34,062 bases of DNA from an uncultured Spirochaetales bacterium. GTDB lineage: Bacteria; Spirochaetota; Spirochaetia; Sphaerochaetales; Sphaerochaetaceae. Where the stretch lies: NCBI GenBank assembly GCA_949300325.1, contig CASGDQ010000052.1, positions 1 to 34,062 of the forward strand, read 5' to 3'. Under the pieces are notes generated by a model. It searched no databases and had not been told where the DNA came from. It was given only the letters and a program-made list of their open reading frames with translations. A program made the translations under genes and the position numbers. Of this stretch, positions 6,356 to 14,305 are shown one piece after another. Position 1 is the stretch's first letter. Every line of letters starts with the position of its first letter.

Positions 6356-6377
6356 TTCATGTGTGAAATTTCTTCAC
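6356..6377 (-). promoter_or_regulatory. Putative activator (UAS) site upstream of copy A
   Basis: TTCATGTGTGAAA (6356-6368) is identical to the copy B site. It overlaps the perfect dyad GTGAA-N5-TTCAC (6363-6377), centred about 89 bp before the predicted start, nearly the same distance as in copy B. Confidence 0.5.
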
Positions 6378-6397
6378 GCTGTGATTTTTTTTCGAAC

Positions 6398-6424
6398 TTG
6401 ACCCTCTCTCTTTTTACGTATTAC
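6398..6424 (+). promoter_or_regulatory. Predicted promoter of the rhomboid gene, leaderless arrangement
   Basis: TTGACC (6398-6403) and TATTAC (6419-6424) are 15 bp apart. The -10 box ends 10 nt before the ATG at 6435, and the intervening CTTCTTTTTT has no Shine-Dalgarno sequence. The leader would be about 3-5 nt. Confidence 0.45.
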
Positions 6425-6434
6425 CTTCTTTTTT

Positions 6435-7058
6435 ATGAGGGACTCCATAATAAACAGGAAATTCAGCTATTCGTTTCATAATGTCACATTGCTGTTGATA
6501 GCCATCAACATTTTCGTTTTCTTCATATCTTATTATGTTTATCCAAGTCTTGGATTCCGCTTGGCGATGAGTCCGTTCATGATACTTGCAAGCCACAGCT
6601 ACTACCAGTTTGTGACATACATGTTCGTCCATGGCAGCCTGATGCATCTTTTTTCAAACATGCTGGGACTTTTCATATTCGGAACCATGGTTGAAAAGTA
6701 TATCGGAAGCAAAGAGTTCCTGCTTTATTATTTTGTCACAGGTACGCTGTCTGCTGTACTGACATTCTTCTACTATTATTTTACAGGCAAGTATTTTTAT
6801 TTCCTCATGGGCGCATCGGGAGCCGTATATGCGGTAATGCTCCTTTTTGCAGTGTTTTTTCCCAATGCGGTTGTATATGTGATGGGCCTTCTTCCTGTGA
6901 AGGCCTACGTGCTTGTCGCCGTATATTTCATAATCGAGTTCCTTCTGCAGTTCTCCTATGACGGCATATCCCACATAACCCATCTTTTCGGACTTGTAGT
7001 GGGCCTTTTATATGTCGTAGTGAGGATGAACATAAATCCGTTCAGAAGGATACGCTAG
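6435..7058 (+). CDS. Rhomboid-family intramembrane serine protease
   Basis: 207 residues with six predicted membrane segments, the bacterial GlpG-type core without a long cytoplasmic domain. Rhomboids cut single-pass membrane proteins within the bilayer. The active site looks intact: HGSLMHLFSN (oxyanion His/Asn), GASGAVYA with the catalytic Ser in GxSG, and SHITHLFG with the catalytic His in the last helix. The ATG at 6435 has only a pyrimidine run before it, and a -10-like box lies 10 nt upstream. The stop overlaps the convergent pullulanase stop by 4 bp through a shared CTAG. Substrates are unknown. Confidence 0.9.
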   Translation: MRDSIINRKFSYSFHNVTLLLIAINIFVFFISYYVYPSLGFRLAMSPFMILASHSYYQFVTYMFVHGSLMHLFSNMLGLFIFGTMVEKYIGSKEFLLYYFVTGTLSAVLTFFYYYFTGKYFYFLMGASGAVYAVMLLFAVFFPNAVVYVMGLLPVKAYVLVAVYFIIEFLLQFSYDGISHITHLFGLVVGLLYVVVRMNINPFRRIR

Positions 7059-8974
7059 CGGGCAAGCAGGATCGCCTCCGGTCCGCGTGTGTTGATATAT
7101 CCCTCGACTTTCAGCGGCGCATCCCTTCTGTCAGAGATTTCTCCGTCCATAAGGACATCCCATTTCCCGTCAAGCTGCAGGCGCTGCATTTCCTTTTCCT
7201 GGGTGTATATCAGCAGTATCTCCTTGTATTTTTCATCCCCTTTGTTGTCTAAGCGGATCTTGACTGTGTGCTTTCCGATTATCTTGAATTCAAGAAGCCG
7301 GTTCTTCGCTCCTGAGCTTTTATCTGTAAGCGCGGGAATGCTTTTTCTCAGCCGTATGAGCCCCTTGTAATATTCGACAAGCGAACTGGCCTCCTTTGTT
7401 CTGACCCAATCGAAGCGGTTTATGAAAAGAGGGGAGCAGTAGGAGTTCTTGACCCCGGCCTTCGTCCTTGCCATTTCCTCTCCTGAGAGCATGAATGGCC
7501 GGCCCTGCATGGTGAAGTACATGGCTGCGGCGAGGCGGTTTGCTTCCAATACTGCGGGGCTCAGCTTGACGAATTCCTCATCCTCGTCCATCGTTAGCAC
7601 AAGCTTGTCCCAAAGCGTCCAATCATCATGGCTTGAAAGATATGTGATGGTCTGGCTGGGGGCTTTTGTGCTGAAATGCCAGTCGCCTGGGTTCCAGCCG
7701 AGCACCGCGTGCTTTATAAGGTTCATATCGACAGCCCCGCCGTTTGCAAATCCAAGCGAAGAGGCATCGAAATTGCTGCCTTTCACCAGATCGCGTGTGG
7801 AGTCGCAGAACGCTCCTATGTTTTTATCCAGCAGCGCTAACGCATTCTTATCTGCAAGCTGATAGCCCGCCTTTACTGCAGTGCCTCCAGCGGCCCAGGG
7901 CTCTCCGTATATCAGCTTTTCTCCCTTCCCATATTTTTGATCGAGCTTTTCGCGTATGTCGTTCATAAGCCCTGTATCGATCAAGCCCATCAGATCGAAT
8001 CTGAATCCGTCTATATGGTATTCCTCCGCCCAATAGATTATCGAATCCAGGATGTAGCGGTGCACCATCGGACGCTCTGAGGCGATGTCGTTCCCGCATC
8101 CTGAGCCGTTGCTTGAGCTTCCGTCTGCGTTCTGCCTGTAAAAATACCAGGGCTCTGTTCTGAACAGGCAGGAATCGAGATGGTATGTATGGTTGTATAC
8201 GACATCCATTACAACGCGCAGTCCTGCCTCATGCATGGCTTTAACCATCATCTTGAGCTCTCTGATGCGCACTTCCCCGTGCTCCGGATCCGTGGAGTAG
8301 GAGCCCTCCGGCACATTGTAGTTCTGCGGATCGTAGCCCCAGTTGAATTTCTGGTCTGAGCCCATTTCGTCTATGGAGCCGAAGTCGAATATCGGCATCA
8401 GCTGCACATGAGTGATGCCCAATTCTGCGAGATAATCAAGCCCGGTCTTGTATTGCCTGTCGAAAAGCAGGCGGGTGCCGCGCTCTGCAAGGCCAAGATA
8501 TTTTCCCCTGTGCTCGGCAGAAATCCCGCTGAAACGCTGGAACGTGAAGTCTTTCACATTAACTTCATAGATTATATCTTCCTTCTGCCTTTTTGGAGCC
8601 TTGTCCTTTTCCCAGCCCTCCGGATCCGTGCTTTTGAGATCGAGCACCATGCTTCTCATTCCGTTTGCTCCGCAGCTTCTTGCATACGGATCGGCGCTTT
8701 CATAGCTTCTGCCGTTGGTCGTTATGAGATAGTCGTAATACTTCCCGTCCAGATTCTCTTCAAATACGGTCTCGAAATGCCCGTCCTGGTGTTTTTCAAG
8801 GTATCTATCCGTATATGAGGGCAGAAACAGCCCGTCTTCGTAAAGCCTTATGAGCACGCTTGAGGCGCTTGGCGCCCATAAGCGGAATATTGTTTTTCCT
8901 TCAGCAAGCTCGTATCCGAGTTTTCCTTCATAGTAAGGAAAATTATCGAACCTGCCGCTATCGTCCTGGGACAT
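7055..8974 (-). CDS. pulA: Type I pullulanase / debranching enzyme (GH13)
   Basis: 639 residues without a signal peptide, so it should act in the cytoplasm on alpha-1,6 branches of imported or stored alpha-glucans. An N-terminal CBM48-like domain occupies about residues 10-110. The pullulanase signature YNVPEGSY follows FNWGYDPQN. The GH13 regions are in order: DVVYNHTY (I), DGFRFDLMG with the nucleophile Asp (II), GEPW with the acid/base Glu (III) and LSSHDDWTLWDKL (IV). Region IV reads SHDD where SHDN is usual, a mild deviation. A C-terminal beta domain ends the protein. GGGGGAG lies 7 nt before the ATG. The promoter region carries two palindromes that suggest sugar-responsive control. Confidence 0.93.
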   Translation of the reverse strand: MSQDDSGRFDNFPYYEGKLGYELAEGKTIFRLWAPSASSVLIRLYEDGLFLPSYTDRYLEKHQDGHFETVFEENLDGKYYDYLITTNGRSYESADPYARSCGANGMRSMVLDLKSTDPEGWEKDKAPKRQKEDIIYEVNVKDFTFQRFSGISAEHRGKYLGLAERGTRLLFDRQYKTGLDYLAELGITHVQLMPIFDFGSIDEMGSDQKFNWGYDPQNYNVPEGSYSTDPEHGEVRIRELKMMVKAMHEAGLRVVMDVVYNHTYHLDSCLFRTEPWYFYRQNADGSSSNGSGCGNDIASERPMVHRYILDSIIYWAEEYHIDGFRFDLMGLIDTGLMNDIREKLDQKYGKGEKLIYGEPWAAGGTAVKAGYQLADKNALALLDKNIGAFCDSTRDLVKGSNFDASSLGFANGGAVDMNLIKHAVLGWNPGDWHFSTKAPSQTITYLSSHDDWTLWDKLVLTMDEDEEFVKLSPAVLEANRLAAAMYFTMQGRPFMLSGEEMARTKAGVKNSYCSPLFINRFDWVRTKEASSLVEYYKGLIRLRKSIPALTDKSSGAKNRLLEFKIIGKHTVKIRLDNKGDEKYKEILLIYTQEKEMQRLQLDGKWDVLMDGEISDRRDAPLKVEGYINTRGPEAILLAR

Positions 8975-8999
8975 TCTTTTCTCCCCCGTCCTGATGTTA

Positions 9000-9028
9000 C
9001 AGGAGCAATTTTACAGTAATCGCTCCTG
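9000..9028. promoter_or_regulatory. Imperfect palindrome over the pulA -10 box
   Basis: CAGGAGC (9000-9006) and GCTCCTG (9022-9028) form a perfect 7-bp inverted repeat that encloses the pulA -10 box and most of the spacer. The position fits a repressor operator. A mere stem-loop in the template is the alternative. Confidence 0.4.
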
Positions 9029-9036
9029 GCAAACAA
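9008..9036 (-). promoter_or_regulatory. Predicted pulA promoter
   Basis: Minus strand TTGTTT (9036-9031), 17-bp spacer, TAAAAT (9013-9008). The predicted leader is about 25-30 nt and contains the GGGGGAG ribosome-binding site. Confidence 0.55.
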
Positions 9037-9039
9037 GGA

Positions 9040-9054
9040 TTAAACACAGTTTAA
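9040..9054. promoter_or_regulatory. Perfect 15-bp palindrome upstream of the pulA -35 box
   Basis: TTAAAC-ACA-GTTTAA (6-3-6). It lies 4 bp beyond the -35 box, where an activator or second repressor dimer would bind. Confidence 0.4.
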
Positions 9055-9072
9055 CAGCAATGCGGCGCTCTC

Positions 9073-10155
9073 TCAATCAAGGCCATACTCCCTTCTCAAG
9101 TCCGCATATCCTTTCTTTATGACGTCGTAGATGAGCTTTATTTTCCGATCATGGTGGATGAATGCGCTCTTCATGGCGTTTATTGTTATTTTCTCTATAT
9201 CTTTGAAATCCAATCCGTATTCACGCACTGCGATCTCAAATTCCTTTGTAAGGGTGGTGTCGCTCATCAGCCTGTTGTCAGAACATAGGAACACACGGAA
9301 GCTGTTTTTGAAAAACAGAGGAAATGGATGGTCTTCAAGGGATTCCACAGCTCCTGTTCCCACGTTGGAGCTTAGGCAGAATTCCATCGGGATCCTTCTG
9401 TCTTGGATGAAATGGGATAGGCTGCCCATCTTCTTTATCGCCATTCCTTCGCACACCATGTCTTCCACAAGCCTGACTCCATGTCCTATCCTGTGGGCTC
9501 CGCAGATCTGTATGGCCTGCCATATCGATTCGACGCCGAAGGCCTCTCCCGCGTGGATTGTTATGTTGAAGTTCTTGCTTCTGATGTATTGGAAGGCTTG
9601 TATATGCTTTTTAGGAGGATGCCCGTATTCGTCTCCTGCGATATCGAATCCTACGACCCCTTTTTCCCTGAAAGCGACAGCAAGCTCGGCAATCTCCAAT
9701 GTGCTTTCCGGCTTCTCATGCCTCATCGCGCATAATATCAGACCGAATTGCACCCCGTTTTCGCGGCCTCCTATATCAAGCCCCTTCAAAACGGCTGTCA
9801 CAACCTCTTCCAAATTAAGACCTTTCTGCAGGTGGAGGGCAGGGGCAAAACGTATTTCAGCATATACGACATTCTCTGCGGCAAGATCCTCCATGGCCTC
9901 TTTCGCAACCCTTGTCAGAGCTTCCTTGGTCTGCATGACCGCGGTTGTGATGCTGAATGTCTCAAGGTATAGGGAAAGGGATTTCTGCCTGCATCCCCGA
10001 GAAAACCATTTTCTAAGTTCTTCAGGATTCTTTTCAGGCAGGCTGATGCCGTATTTTTCTGCAAGCTCGATAATCGTTTGTGGACGCAAGCCTCCATCCA
10101 GATGGTCGTGCAATTCCACCTTGGGGCATCGCCTGATCATATCATGTGTAAGCAT
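9073..10155 (-). CDS. add: Adenosine deaminase
   Basis: 360 residues. A zinc-dependent TIM-barrel hydrolase that converts adenosine or deoxyadenosine to inosine and ammonia in purine salvage. Metal and catalytic motifs: ELHDHLDG (HxH near residue 15), TIHAGEAFG with the zinc His and catalytic Glu (about 225), HRIGHGVRL and LCSDNRLMSDTTL with the zinc Asp. This last form belongs to the add subgroup that has DNRLMSDT rather than TDDP. The frame is open 38 codons further upstream, but the family N-terminus begins at this ATG or five codons later (MIRRCPKVELHDHLDG). No Shine-Dalgarno is present; a perfect TATAAT ends 6 nt before the ATG. Confidence 0.93.
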   Translation of the reverse strand: MLTHDMIRRCPKVELHDHLDGGLRPQTIIELAEKYGISLPEKNPEELRKWFSRGCRQKSLSLYLETFSITTAVMQTKEALTRVAKEAMEDLAAENVVYAEIRFAPALHLQKGLNLEEVVTAVLKGLDIGGRENGVQFGLILCAMRHEKPESTLEIAELAVAFREKGVVGFDIAGDEYGHPPKKHIQAFQYIRSKNFNITIHAGEAFGVESIWQAIQICGAHRIGHGVRLVEDMVCEGMAIKKMGSLSHFIQDRRIPMEFCLSSNVGTGAVESLEDHPFPLFFKNSFRVFLCSDNRLMSDTTLTKEFEIAVREYGLDFKDIEKITINAMKSAFIHHDRKIKLIYDVIKKGYADLRREYGLD

Positions 10156-10161
10156 GTATAC

Positions 10162-10167
10162 ATTATA
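10162..10167 (-). promoter_or_regulatory. Consensus -10 box of add, leaderless arrangement
   Basis: Minus strand TATAAT followed by GTATAC and the ATG of add, so transcription should start at or within 1-2 nt of the start codon. The -35 position (TTTTCC/TTTTTC) is weak. Confidence 0.5.
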
Positions 10168-10405
10168 GCTGGAAAAATCACTCGGAAAAAGTGTAAGTTT
10201 TACTAAAGCCCGCAAGCTGCTGCTTTTTATGTTGGTTTTATCCCTTCCATAAAAACCCTGAAGTTTCAAAAAATTTAAGAACCTATATCTTAAATTCTAT
10301 GAAAATAAAGAGTTATTAAGTAGAAAAATCGCACTTTTTGTCACTTTTAATATTTACATAAAAACGATAAAGTATTATTGGTATGAGTGTAAGGAGACAA
10401 AAATT
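10168..10405. other. A+T-rich divergent intergenic region between add and the ankyrin gene
   Basis: No gene seen. On the plus strand TTTACA, 17 bp and TATTGG upstream of 10380 form a weak promoter candidate for the ankyrin gene. Confidence 0.35.
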
Positions 10406-10918
10406 ATGGCTAAGACCACTGAATCACTGAACAAGAAGCTGCTTGCAGCAGCAATCAGCGCCACAAAGGCACGCGATATCAAAGACCTCATCGATGCCGG
10501 AGCTGATGTAAACGCCCATAACGAATGGGGCCTCACACCTGTGATGCTCGCAGCACAGTACAACCACTCCGTTGCTGTGCTCAATGCGCTCATCCAGGCT
10601 GGTGCGGATATCCATGAAGCAGAGCCGAAGTACCGCTCCAATTCCCTCCATCTTGCAGCCAACAGCTCCAAGAACCCGAAGGTTATCGAGGCTCTTCTTG
10701 CTGCAGGCGCCAATATCGATGCAAGGAACTACCTTGGCGAGACTGCTCTTATCATGGCTGTCAACAGCAACCCGGAGACAAAGATGACCACTCAGCTCAT
10801 CAAGAGCGGTGCAGATGTCAATGCTTGCGACTACCAGGGCCATTCGGTTCTTGATTATGCCCGCAACGCAAAGAGGACATATGTCATCAACCTGCTCAAG
10901 GAGCATGGTGCTAACTGA
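10406..10918 (+). CDS. Ankyrin-repeat protein
   Basis: 170 residues made almost wholly of four to five ankyrin repeats. Recognisable units are DIKDLIDAGADVNAHNEWGLTPVMLAA, ALIQAGADIHEAEP...NSLHLAA, ALLAAGANIDARNYLGETALIMA and LIKSGADVNACDYQGHSVLDYA. There is no signal peptide or membrane segment, so it is probably a cytoplasmic protein-protein interaction module; the partner is unknown. AAGGAG lies 9 nt before the ATG. Codon use is strongly biased to C-ending codons (ATC, AAC, GAC), which suggests high expression. It is monocistronic and ends at a strong terminator. Confidence 0.88.
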   Translation: MAKTTESLNKKLLAAAISATKARDIKDLIDAGADVNAHNEWGLTPVMLAAQYNHSVAVLNALIQAGADIHEAEPKYRSNSLHLAANSSKNPKVIEALLAAGANIDARNYLGETALIMAVNSNPETKMTTQLIKSGADVNACDYQGHSVLDYARNAKRTYVINLLKEHGAN

Positions 10919-10939
10919 GCAAGATAAGCATTTGATGAA

Positions 10940-10980
10940 GGTGCCAAGGACGGATTGCCGTCAGATGGCGCCTTTTTTTT
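10940..10980 (+). terminator. Rho-independent terminator after the ankyrin gene
   Basis: Two stacked stems, GGTGCCA/TGGCGCC outside and GACGG-ATTG-CCGTC inside, then eight T (10973-10980). Confidence 0.92.
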
Positions 10981-10995
10981 ATTGTCTTTTTTCCT

Positions 10996-12975
10996 TCAGA
11001 CAGCTATTGCTTTTTTGGACTCTGATGTGAAATGCTGCCAAAGAACCGGAAGGATGACCAATATCAGTCCTGCTATGTCTGTGACTGTTCCCGGGAATAT
11101 GAGCGCAAGACCTCCGATTGCGAGCAGAATGCGCAAAAAAGGATGTATCGGCTTCATCAGATATCCGTTCAATGCCGCAGCCACCCCGAATATGCCGACC
11201 AGCGATGTGATGCAGATCTGGATTACGCTCAGCGGGCTGGTAACGTTTATGAAGAGCATCTGAGGGCTTAGGGCAAAGACATACGGAACGACGAAAGCGG
11301 CGATTGCCAGCTTGGTTGCGGCAAAACCTGTTTTCATCGGGTTAGATTTCGCAATTGCCGCCCCTGCGTATGCAGCCAGCGCCACAGGCGGAGTTATGTC
11401 TGCTACAATTCCATAATAGAACACAAAGAAGTGTGCGGCCATCTTGGTCACCCCAAGGGATGGATCCATGAGTATTGGAGCGCAGGTTGCGGCCATTATG
11501 CAGTAGTTTGCGGTAGTCGGAACTCCCATCCCGAGGACTATGCAGCAGAGCATCGTCAAAACAAGCGCTACGATCACATATCCTCCGGATAGTGCGACTA
11601 TTGCTCCAAGAAGTTTAGAGGCCAAGCCTGTGACGGTGATGCAACCTGAGATGACACCGGCGATCCCACACGCCACGACGACTGTGATCGATCCTTTTGC
11701 GCCGCTTTCAAGGGCATCCATGAAACGGGAGAAGGTGAGCCTCTGCTTTTTGTTTATTATTCCGACCACGATTGCCACGATTATCGATATGGTTGCGCTG
11801 TAGGCCATCGTGAACGTATTGGAGGACACAAGATAGACCAATGTGATTATCGGTAAAAGAAGGTAAAGGTCCTTCAAAAGCTCCTTCATTTTCGGCAGCT
11901 CTTCCTTTGGTATCCCTTTCATCCCCATTTTCTTGGCTTCAAGGTGTACTGCGATATAGATTCCTGTGAAGTATAAAACTGCAGGAAGGATGGCCCTCAT
12001 TGCAATCTTCGCATATGGCTCGCCCGTGAATTCCGCCATTAAAAATGCCGCTGCTCCCATTATCGGGGGCATGATCTGTCCTCCTGTCGAGGCGGCAGCT
12101 TCGACTGCTGCTGCGAACTCCGGCTTGTAGCCCATCTTTTTCATCATTGGAATCGTAACCGAGCCAGAACCGACCGTGTTTGCAACCGATGAGCCGGAGG
12201 CCATGCCCTCCAATGCGCTGGCTACGACTGCGACTTTTGCCGGTCCGCCAGTAAAGCGTCCTACGGCGCGGTTTGCAAAGCGTATGAAGAAATCCGCAAC
12301 TCCTGTTTTTTCCAAAAAGGCTCCGAAGATTATGAAGATGGCTATGAATTTGACGCATACCTGCACCGGAGCAGAGAAAATGCCGTTGGTGGTATAAAAC
12401 AGTGTTCTGATCACCTGCTGGATATTAAGCCCCTGTGAGAACGTATATATCAGAAGGGCGCCTGCTACACAGAGTATGGGCAGACCCACGCAGCGCCGGC
12501 ACAGCTCGATTAAAGCGATTATCGCGATCACTCCTACGATCATAAAAAGCGGCTGCTGCATTATGCGTGCAGAAAGCCTTATGACGGTCATTGCGTTTGC
12601 CGCATAGAAGAAGTATGCTCCAGGACCGACGATAAGGAGTATGTAGTCGTACCACGGCATGTGGTTTACCCTTACATGCCCTTTTTTTGCAGGGAAGGTG
12701 AGAAATCCTAAAAAGAGGATCATTCCCACGAATACCGAAAGCCTGATCTCCGGGAGCGTTGTCAAAAATATTGCATCGATTATGCAATAGAATGCGAATG
12801 CGGCCATCAATATCCTTATCAGGGTTCTTGGAACACCCTCCCATATCCTGGTGTTTGATTCCCTGTCATATTTGCGCATGACCGCTTCAACATCTTGTGC
12901 CGATCCGCAGTCGGCATCTGCGGCCACCGCTTCAGGATTGTGCTGATGCTTTAAAAGCTTATGTTCTTTGTTCAA
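10996..12975 (-). CDS. TRAP transporter fused permease, 4TM/12TM type (TAXI system)
   Basis: 659 residues, the size of fused DctQ-DctM permeases that work with TAXI-type binding proteins. After a hydrophilic N-terminus (about 1-45) come about 16 membrane segments. The DctM-like core is recognisable: ALEGMASGSSVANTVGSGSV, GGQIMPPIMGAAAFLMAEFT, GMGVPTTANYCIMAATCAP and PPVALAAYAGAAIAKS. These secondary transporters take up organic acids by ion symport; the substrate is unknown. The start is TTG, with AGGAGAG 8-10 nt upstream. The gene lies 100 bp downstream of the binding-protein gene on the same strand, with a hairpin between them. Confidence 0.92.
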   Translation of the reverse strand: MNKEHKLLKHQHNPEAVAADADCGSAQDVEAVMRKYDRESNTRIWEGVPRTLIRILMAAFAFYCIIDAIFLTTLPEIRLSVFVGMILFLGFLTFPAKKGHVRVNHMPWYDYILLIVGPGAYFFYAANAMTVIRLSARIMQQPLFMIVGVIAIIALIELCRRCVGLPILCVAGALLIYTFSQGLNIQQVIRTLFYTTNGIFSAPVQVCVKFIAIFIIFGAFLEKTGVADFFIRFANRAVGRFTGGPAKVAVVASALEGMASGSSVANTVGSGSVTIPMMKKMGYKPEFAAAVEAAASTGGQIMPPIMGAAAFLMAEFTGEPYAKIAMRAILPAVLYFTGIYIAVHLEAKKMGMKGIPKEELPKMKELLKDLYLLLPIITLVYLVSSNTFTMAYSATISIIVAIVVGIINKKQRLTFSRFMDALESGAKGSITVVVACGIAGVISGCITVTGLASKLLGAIVALSGGYVIVALVLTMLCCIVLGMGVPTTANYCIMAATCAPILMDPSLGVTKMAAHFFVFYYGIVADITPPVALAAYAGAAIAKSNPMKTGFAATKLAIAAFVVPYVFALSPQMLFINVTSPLSVIQICITSLVGIFGVAAALNGYLMKPIHPFLRILLAIGGLALIFPGTVTDIAGLILVILPVLWQHFTSESKKAIAV

Positions 12976-13030
12976 AATCGGAATCTCTCCTATGCTGAAT
13001 AAAAATTTGGTCTATGCCGGTAAGACGAAA

Positions 13031-13052
13031 CTGCGGCAGGATTTTGCCGCAG
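13031..13052 (-). terminator. Hairpin between binding-protein and permease genes
   Basis: Perfect 7-bp stem CTGCGGC (13031-13037) / GCCGCAG (13046-13052) with an 8-nt loop. Only TTT follows on the minus strand, so it is a weak terminator or an mRNA-stabilising stem. Either would give more binding protein than permease, common in such operons. Confidence 0.5.
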
Positions 13053-13075
13053 CTTCATATCCGGCTCCTCTTAAT

Positions 13076-14104
13076 TTATTTGACAGGAACCGTGATTCCT
13101 TTTTCCGCAAAATATTTTGCTGCACCCGGATGGTACGGAATATTTGTGATGGAAGAGGCGAAATTGAGATCCAGTTCATTACCCTTGTCATGGCTGGCTG
13201 CGATGGCATCCTTGTTTTCGAAGATGGTGGAAACGAAATTATAAACATCGTCTTCTGAAACATCATCGCGGGCGATCACTACTGCAAGGACTGCAACGGT
13301 TTGGCAATCTTCATCGGTTCCATATACGGATGCATCGATGGTGTAGGGGCTGTAATACGGTGAGGCTTCTATTAAGGCATCGATGTGTTCCTGATCGATG
13401 CTTACAAGATGGACATCCTGCGTGCTTGCAAGCGTGGAGACCGCTACAGTCGGAGCTCCTGCAACTACGAATGCCGCATCGATCTTTCCGTCCTGGAGGG
13501 AATCGACACTGTCTCCGAAGCTCTGATATGTCGGTTTGATATCATTTTCTGTGAGTCCGTAGGCTTTCAGGCAGTCGATTGCATTGTAATATACTCCGGA
13601 TCCTGCAGAACCGATTGAGACTGTCTTTCCCTTGAGATCCCCTACAGTCTTGATATTGGGATCCAAGGTTACGATCTGCACCTGCTCCATGTAGAGCGCA
13701 GCTACGGTTGAGAAGTTGTTCACAGGAAAATCTTCAAAGAGATTGATTCCTTCGTAAGCATAGCTCATCACATCGGACTGTACAAATCCGAGCTGGTAGA
13801 AGTTCATATCGAGCTGCTCGATATTATCCTGGGAACCACCGCTTGTCACGGCTGTGACCTTTGTCGGTGTGGAACTGGTTACCCTCTGCGCCAGAACATT
13901 TCCAAAACCGTAATAGGTTCCCTGATCCCCACCTGTTCCAAACTTGAGCTCTACGCTTTTTGCCGGAGCGCTTCCTGTCTTTGCCGCGCTTGTCGAAGCT
14001 GTTGCGGCAGCTGCTGCAGTATTGCTGTCGTTGCTCTTGGCACATCCAAAGAGCAAGAGTGCGATGATGAGAATCGGCATCATGAGTTTCAAGGTCTTTT
14101 TCAT
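13076..14104 (-). CDS. TAXI-family TRAP transporter solute-binding lipoprotein
   Basis: 342 residues. A lipoprotein signal (MKKTLKLMMPILIIALLLFGC, Cys21 in LFGC) is followed by a short Ser/Ala/Asn-rich tether to about residue 48. The TAXI domain shows LKFGTGGDQGTYYGFGNVLA, VTAVTSGGSQDNIEQL, KGKTVSIGSAGSGVYYNA and a GKIDAAFVVAGAPT segment, all typical of this family. It would catch the substrate outside the membrane and hand it to the fused permease encoded next. AAAGGGG lies 5 nt before the ATG. The leader between the promoter and the start folds into a three-part stem. Confidence 0.92.
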   Translation of the reverse strand: MKKTLKLMMPILIIALLLFGCAKSNDSNTAAAAATASTSAAKTGSAPAKSVELKFGTGGDQGTYYGFGNVLAQRVTSSTPTKVTAVTSGGSQDNIEQLDMNFYQLGFVQSDVMSYAYEGINLFEDFPVNNFSTVAALYMEQVQIVTLDPNIKTVGDLKGKTVSIGSAGSGVYYNAIDCLKAYGLTENDIKPTYQSFGDSVDSLQDGKIDAAFVVAGAPTVAVSTLASTQDVHLVSIDQEHIDALIEASPYYSPYTIDASVYGTDEDCQTVAVLAVVIARDDVSEDDVYNFVSTIFENKDAIAASHDKGNELDLNFASSITNIPYHPGAAKYFAEKGITVPVK

Positions 14105-14124
14105 TTTTACCCCTTTGATCTGGA

Positions 14125-14181
14125 GCCGGACCCTTGTGATTTAGATAATAGCATCTCCCATGCGGTCGTCTAAAGTCCGGC
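14125..14181 (-). ncRNA. Structured 5' leader of the TAXI transporter mRNA
   Basis: Minus strand. Outer helix of 7 bp GCCGGAC/GTCCGGC (14181-14175 with 14131-14125). Asymmetric internal loop (1 nt against 9 nt). Middle helix TTAGA/TCTAA (14173-14169 with 14145-14141). A second 5+5-nt internal loop. Top helix GCAT/ATGC with a GGGAG loop (14163-14151). It begins about 5 nt after the predicted start and ends about 20 nt before the gene. This form suggests a ligand- or protein-binding leader. It matches no riboswitch I recognise. Confidence 0.45.
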
Positions 14182-14192
14182 CTATGGTTTAG

Positions 14193-14221
14193 TATTTCTA
14201 TAGATAAGGAATAAATGTCAA
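14193..14221 (-). promoter_or_regulatory. Predicted promoter of the TAXI transporter operon
   Basis: A perfect -35 TTGACA (14221-14216) is followed at 17 bp by GAAATA (14198-14193). The -10 box is imprecise: nearby TATAGA and TACTAA are at poor spacing. Expected start near 14186. Confidence 0.5.
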
Positions 14222-14279
14222 TAGGTCTGAATAAATATGCATATTATTTTCAAGAAAATCGCATAATAAATCAGTAAAA

Positions 14280-14295
14280 TGGTATGTTTATACCA
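14280..14295. terminator. Weak hairpin downstream of the small lipoprotein gene
   Basis: TGGTAT-GTTT-ATACCA, a perfect 6-bp A+T-rich stem; on the minus strand ATTTTACTG follows. At best a weak terminator. Confidence 0.3.
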
Positions 14296-14305
14296 GTATC
14301 CCATA

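Noticed and set aside
9131..10168. 345-codon frame antisense to add
   Set aside because: It is a shadow of the add coding sequence with no domain or ribosome-binding site.
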